Of a DNA stretch of 64,000 nucleotides, positions 63,801 through 64,000 are shown one piece after another. Position 1 is the first letter of the stretch. Every line of letters begins with the position of its first letter. A program made the position numbers and the translations under genes. This DNA comes from an uncultured Clostridia bacterium (lineage in GTDB: Bacteria > Bacillota > Clostridia > Christensenellales > Borkfalkiaceae): the NCBI GenBank assembly GCA_947624965.1, contig CANQMN010000003.1, forward strand, positions 1 through 64,000, in the 5' to 3' direction. The notes beneath the pieces were generated by a model that saw only the letters and a program-made list of their open reading frames with translations, searched no databases and was not told where the DNA came from.

Positions 63801-64000
63801 GCGCGGATACCTATCTCGTCAACGGGAGAGGCGCGGCGTGCCAGAACAACGATTCCTACAACAACTATAAGATCACCGTCACGGGCGGCAGACATTCCAT
63901 CACGAAGCGCGCCGTAGACATCAAGTGGGAGGGCTCCGCCGAGGGGAACGAGGATATCGTATTCACCTACAACGGCGAGAACCAACTTCCCGACGCGTCG
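54866..64000 (+). CDS. Giant secreted surface protein with Ig/MBG-like repeats, truncated by the window
   Basis: At least 3045 codons, with no stop found before the window end. A signal peptide (basic MRTGKVKKVWG, then ALLFALAVIVALCGVF, cleavage probably after VVSAA) directs export. The rest is extracellular, rich in Asp, Thr, Tyr and Lys. From roughly residue 1550 onward, units of about 100-150 aa recur with cues such as VDVKWSEDELMYNGEGQ, VVWGAKNDFTFNGKDQY and VDIKWEGS...FTYNGENQ at the start and DAGNYKI / DAGNYNVV with F-I-K strands at the end, resembling MBG or bacterial Ig-like domains. KADNLSKVYGD also occurs. No anchor is seen because the 3' end is missing. Adhesion is inferred. Confidence 0.85.
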   Translation, partial: MRTGKVKKVWGALLFALAVIVALCGVFTMKNAGEEGLVVSAADKVPATVDTNIATIYDLGEVSIPDPNVYKETTVWDIKTRILAKADVYFVNPVDGKPDNSEYTMLANEFHISLEVNSTTYTDIDDLSAKPFASLDDAQFSTPYDVTVYVRSEKDIDGHTVELDRRIKKTSDTVQVTFSDHPKYDATKGIQISVPEDVVLYSNTVFRNFTKYEFFYRASIKGVLEKDKSAGTYTEMPRELLEAKFVNGIASLVPDGSSNDIQVSYENGGNAVVGTLASGDFTVKLPSTRFVTLELNTGEDGTIRRASETSSDYYRVGLPEKFARPGETYEDQQSKDILTKFCVKEQKLKLEEGADTNTVALAERYHAFVGDMDEKLLGYGLRVLVYDNNGGITPVRGDDDRVTFVEGKGVATSVGSGGKDSKVQIGYAESTGAAVQFTSNELTIHFQQRYNAYLDAYYKQSASANFTSTTNIDNNGLYAGAEEFMIARVESDGRYYTLETDIQNRNYNVIQNTGLMQLTRYQEYTRAHYDGTQYVPLVKADTKEEYTDDTYVRNVQIQLSGSNTGTSNPSAYIPLTVKYENITEIKLDGSLSSSSSRLSVGAAANPGGLRLSYVHGGTASPSSVTLPTTDGNSGTSYNTTLPWRRISNLSSAGASYHQMFGKFAVFYYTAEELQEIQGGADGNAKEFFKGVTNKDGTWTSTAETSAVAVTGSVGKTTQIEYVKDLPEHGTAIKGNTKLVRIVWWVDKSEVQGGKQTADVMAYRDFIVGNQISVILPSAASVYMNERTANFGALEEGLYAYDYDAATGGSALTGDGAAFRLYGWNGEGAVTSTDYFNAQSRGYRYKLTYEREVLQGGSLQFVDVSTLSDKDFEIGLYKKNIKSSTWNYFIVVTGDDTVGNWRVRLTLLDSVEDKKSEDYALPALGSYNFHRESDQEGYYEFSVNGRAGEISMEISDIQFGSKLEYKITYTAGGDVTYYTWEDESLKGAKGEVVHPSSGDQLAEYQVEYEVNGYWVTEAPVEPGLYRVRVTVWEHGNYSDTSTNPQQYSILKQTLKIAWKGVDPDPSHGDSYNPIVYRGQTGHQPYVYFSVENDGGPYAYTNHWDVSVIGGSGYEKLEPSFTYVNAGVYTIYLLLLDQTTFVADGGDTLVPRNYYQWPLNSELPHNIHRENDYTLRVDFEILKYEGTKFRANAPEGRRYADENTADNVVKYTLDEDAQFYGDTTLLQKTYLSKETYDTHYALYEADVERLQGLDQNVAEQYPRGFYSYLQRTAAATQIAEATLSMQPAGEYYAMVYLMDSADSSQTYYNPNYQNYAYYESIVPFTIGKRLIALPYIDNAADGFTYLGRSVSANVMNFNSIAGTMQFVPNYFTHATTEPGDSDRLNSNSDTKTVYATNAGRYVVAIRLTDYANNEWDKSGFSADDMRKFETHREGDLSAVDYEDFMITWFINRAETTLPQGATLEYIIDTAQNARYMRGAQTYEFTATAPSGFVLDRGATETPDHDSVYSATDAGKYEVWLQADKNHFYTADPSQKDAYKVPSHEQDWVSVTWEIAAKKLDDITVTADTTEGGDMGKSSLTYKGSRRTFVVNNYQANSTMQYTLTGETQNAAGDTITFDAATEAYDQHYSIAISGSDSKLRAYATYYGEYTVTVTLVAKYEKNFYWLSGSEHKTSCTATFNIEKATAQIDWHAPAGNKFTYDPKKGQGYEPTLENSFGDTVKISPVYYTYAESTVGDALGDTEGVPNLPKEAGDYLAVISRAEIESSDVKSRRSTSLETQLKCTYSTTGGAFTVFDNYDFDGAEEIGATGKTGIKCELHIVSSLIDLPELQSLVGDNSDLARKSGLGTGAYDVVVVPFKKKGDKYTFTDYLKNWADWEDVLVAGQQDHEENVAFDEVLWDADKTALDYYVFVVRIKNPENYSWDNSQGGSYDSEHQFIFYLQITPTEIDLPEIDMGAGSEANTYETPYTDAKQAFKDGVSNYEDYGTEGSRTVSVFALGGVGGAEKLTEAEDVVRGLDNVVSAYEVHVALADANNTVWKGGLEYEDRTFQFKITPVDLKVEWTDTALEYDTHERKPSAAIANEFGSSPKRTEDEVVIAFTLSSEDPEDSATINGDAAVNAGVYTATVQSISGKDAGNYNVVASNKTEFIINKKGLEKPEGKDASDFVYTQSAQTYTFQNSDSDLMEIVKDGGKEPSAKDLVNGSPLEADITTGENAQKELTVTATHAGKYSLTIRLKDTKNYYWKGIDDDTYKVPTDETASADAEYADFWEIKQREIKAPTLVDQRGKAYLQGSAFYPKLVGDGISTGAESSGDNYTIGVKDGSWKITFSLKYFSTSQPEAGVLPEGNDITSKLETDSVLAGYYYIELSLIQENSDLYTDYVWTDSGNSKESEQVETFSLTRLDKVIQDGERVVIRLAYRITRGTYSLTFEVDDWTYGDHVKQQVNKDGADAVTGNHVLLFTRTSALPPTLTDEATRRSVVYHKIASPTRGSDGRVNGGEQEEAAVTALVENNTFGSGTNVPEGYAADAKYFVPEKSPYLAGAYAAVITYDENGLVQGEYTLEKLNFTVYFEIKPLTVDVKWSEDELMYNGEGQMTQVFVVNNVITDVSGSGSHTDTVNVSAKWTDERPGEAKSNNFPVDVRRSKYGDTYEAYKVSLDALSGADAGNYKIEEKDDFTSEFKISPKEISLKADNLSKVYGDALTEETDLKSQGLSGQKYHINYSEGSENFLSRDNINWLYFALYAVKSAQGALSTEYVVTTTEVGNYHTRIVVLGEEELKNYVITFVDGEYEVTQKEVTVVWGAKNDFTFNGKDQYASYNAEHLSAPFVYYNGIDAPGAVDGGVRTLTPKIEKAGVVSTFKDAGEYSFTVDSDAAHGLTKNYKFAAGADLNETYNMQKRAVSIRANTFSTQYGVDPTEEDLKWLYADGTSNDNKFVDAEGQIVAQWAKDADIYDGDGVTLTFKTATNAITDYNKGALTQAGGSADTYLVNGRGAACQNNDSYNNYKITVTGGRHSITKRAVDIKWEGSAEGNEDIVFTYNGENQLPDAS

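Noticed and set aside
58256..63985. Minus-strand open frame of 1909 codons opposite the giant surface gene
   Set aside because: The plus strand encodes a signal peptide and repeat domains in one frame. The reverse frame is an Arg/Val-rich product typical of antisense artefacts.

Overview
The window reads as chromosomal DNA of an anaerobic, GC-rich (coding regions roughly 60% G+C by eye) member of the Bacillota, class Clostridia, plausibly a Christensenellales-type gut lineage. Evidence: the CdaA diadenylate cyclase locus, the rpmE / DUF1385 / prmC / prfA synteny, a DUF5685 protein, type 2 GalT, an FprA flavoprotein with rubredoxin, an Fe-S scaffold / GGGtGRT pair, BspA-like leucine-rich repeats, and many sigma-A promoters with exact 17-bp spacers. 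The species is inference; no rRNA gene is present and I saw no tRNA gene.

Layout. 1-345: duplicated GC-rich palindromic repeats. 346-7740: a complete type II-A CRISPR-Cas locus: divergent tracrRNA, cas9, cas1, cas2, csn2, a leader promoter inside csn2, and an array of 15 repeats and 14 spacers. 7787-9728: a type II restriction endonuclease and an N6-adenine-type methyltransferase. 9751-16215: housekeeping genes in tightly overlapping order (comEC, holA, cdaA, a 38-codon membrane micro-gene where cdaR is expected, a DUF1015 gene, aspartokinase). 16294-24628 (minus strand): iscU/iscS, rpsF-ssb-rpsR, an 854-aa membrane-anchored repeat protein, rmuC and cca. 24713-26636 (plus): lipid kinase and SpoIIE-type phosphatase. 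26703-30829 (minus): small membrane protein, YfcE-like phosphodiesterase, HAD phosphatase, cardiolipin synthase, MDR dehydrogenase. 31056-37556 (plus): rpmE, a fused DUF1385-PrmC gene, prfA, aminotransferase, P-loop protein, threonine synthase. 37609-39432 (minus): BspA-like lipoprotein behind a structured leader RNA that ends in a terminator. 39765-46007 (plus): trpS, DUF5685, degenerate J-domain protein, membrane protein, rlmD, tautomerase, fprA, rubredoxin. 46110-47189: XRE repressor divergent from a membrane zinc-ribbon protein. 47402-49116: Fe-S scaffold plus GGGtGRT protein. 49192-54017: AraC regulator divergent from galK-galT-galE. 54075-54515: a second palindromic repeat cluster. 54736-64000: a G10 tract, a promoter and the first 3045 codons of a giant secreted surface protein that runs off the window.

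How it works together. The first 9.7 kb is a defence block with CRISPR and restriction-modification side by side on one strand. The cas9 mRNA leader probably runs antisense across tracrRNA. The rest is mainly core metabolism and translation. The strongest candidates for undescribed biology are the multi-helix leader RNA at 39451-39606, the cas9-leader/tracrRNA antisense arrangement, the G10 tract before the giant surface protein, the micro-gene in place of cdaR, the degenerate J-domain protein with a cysteine-cluster tail, and the XRE/zinc-ribbon membrane module.
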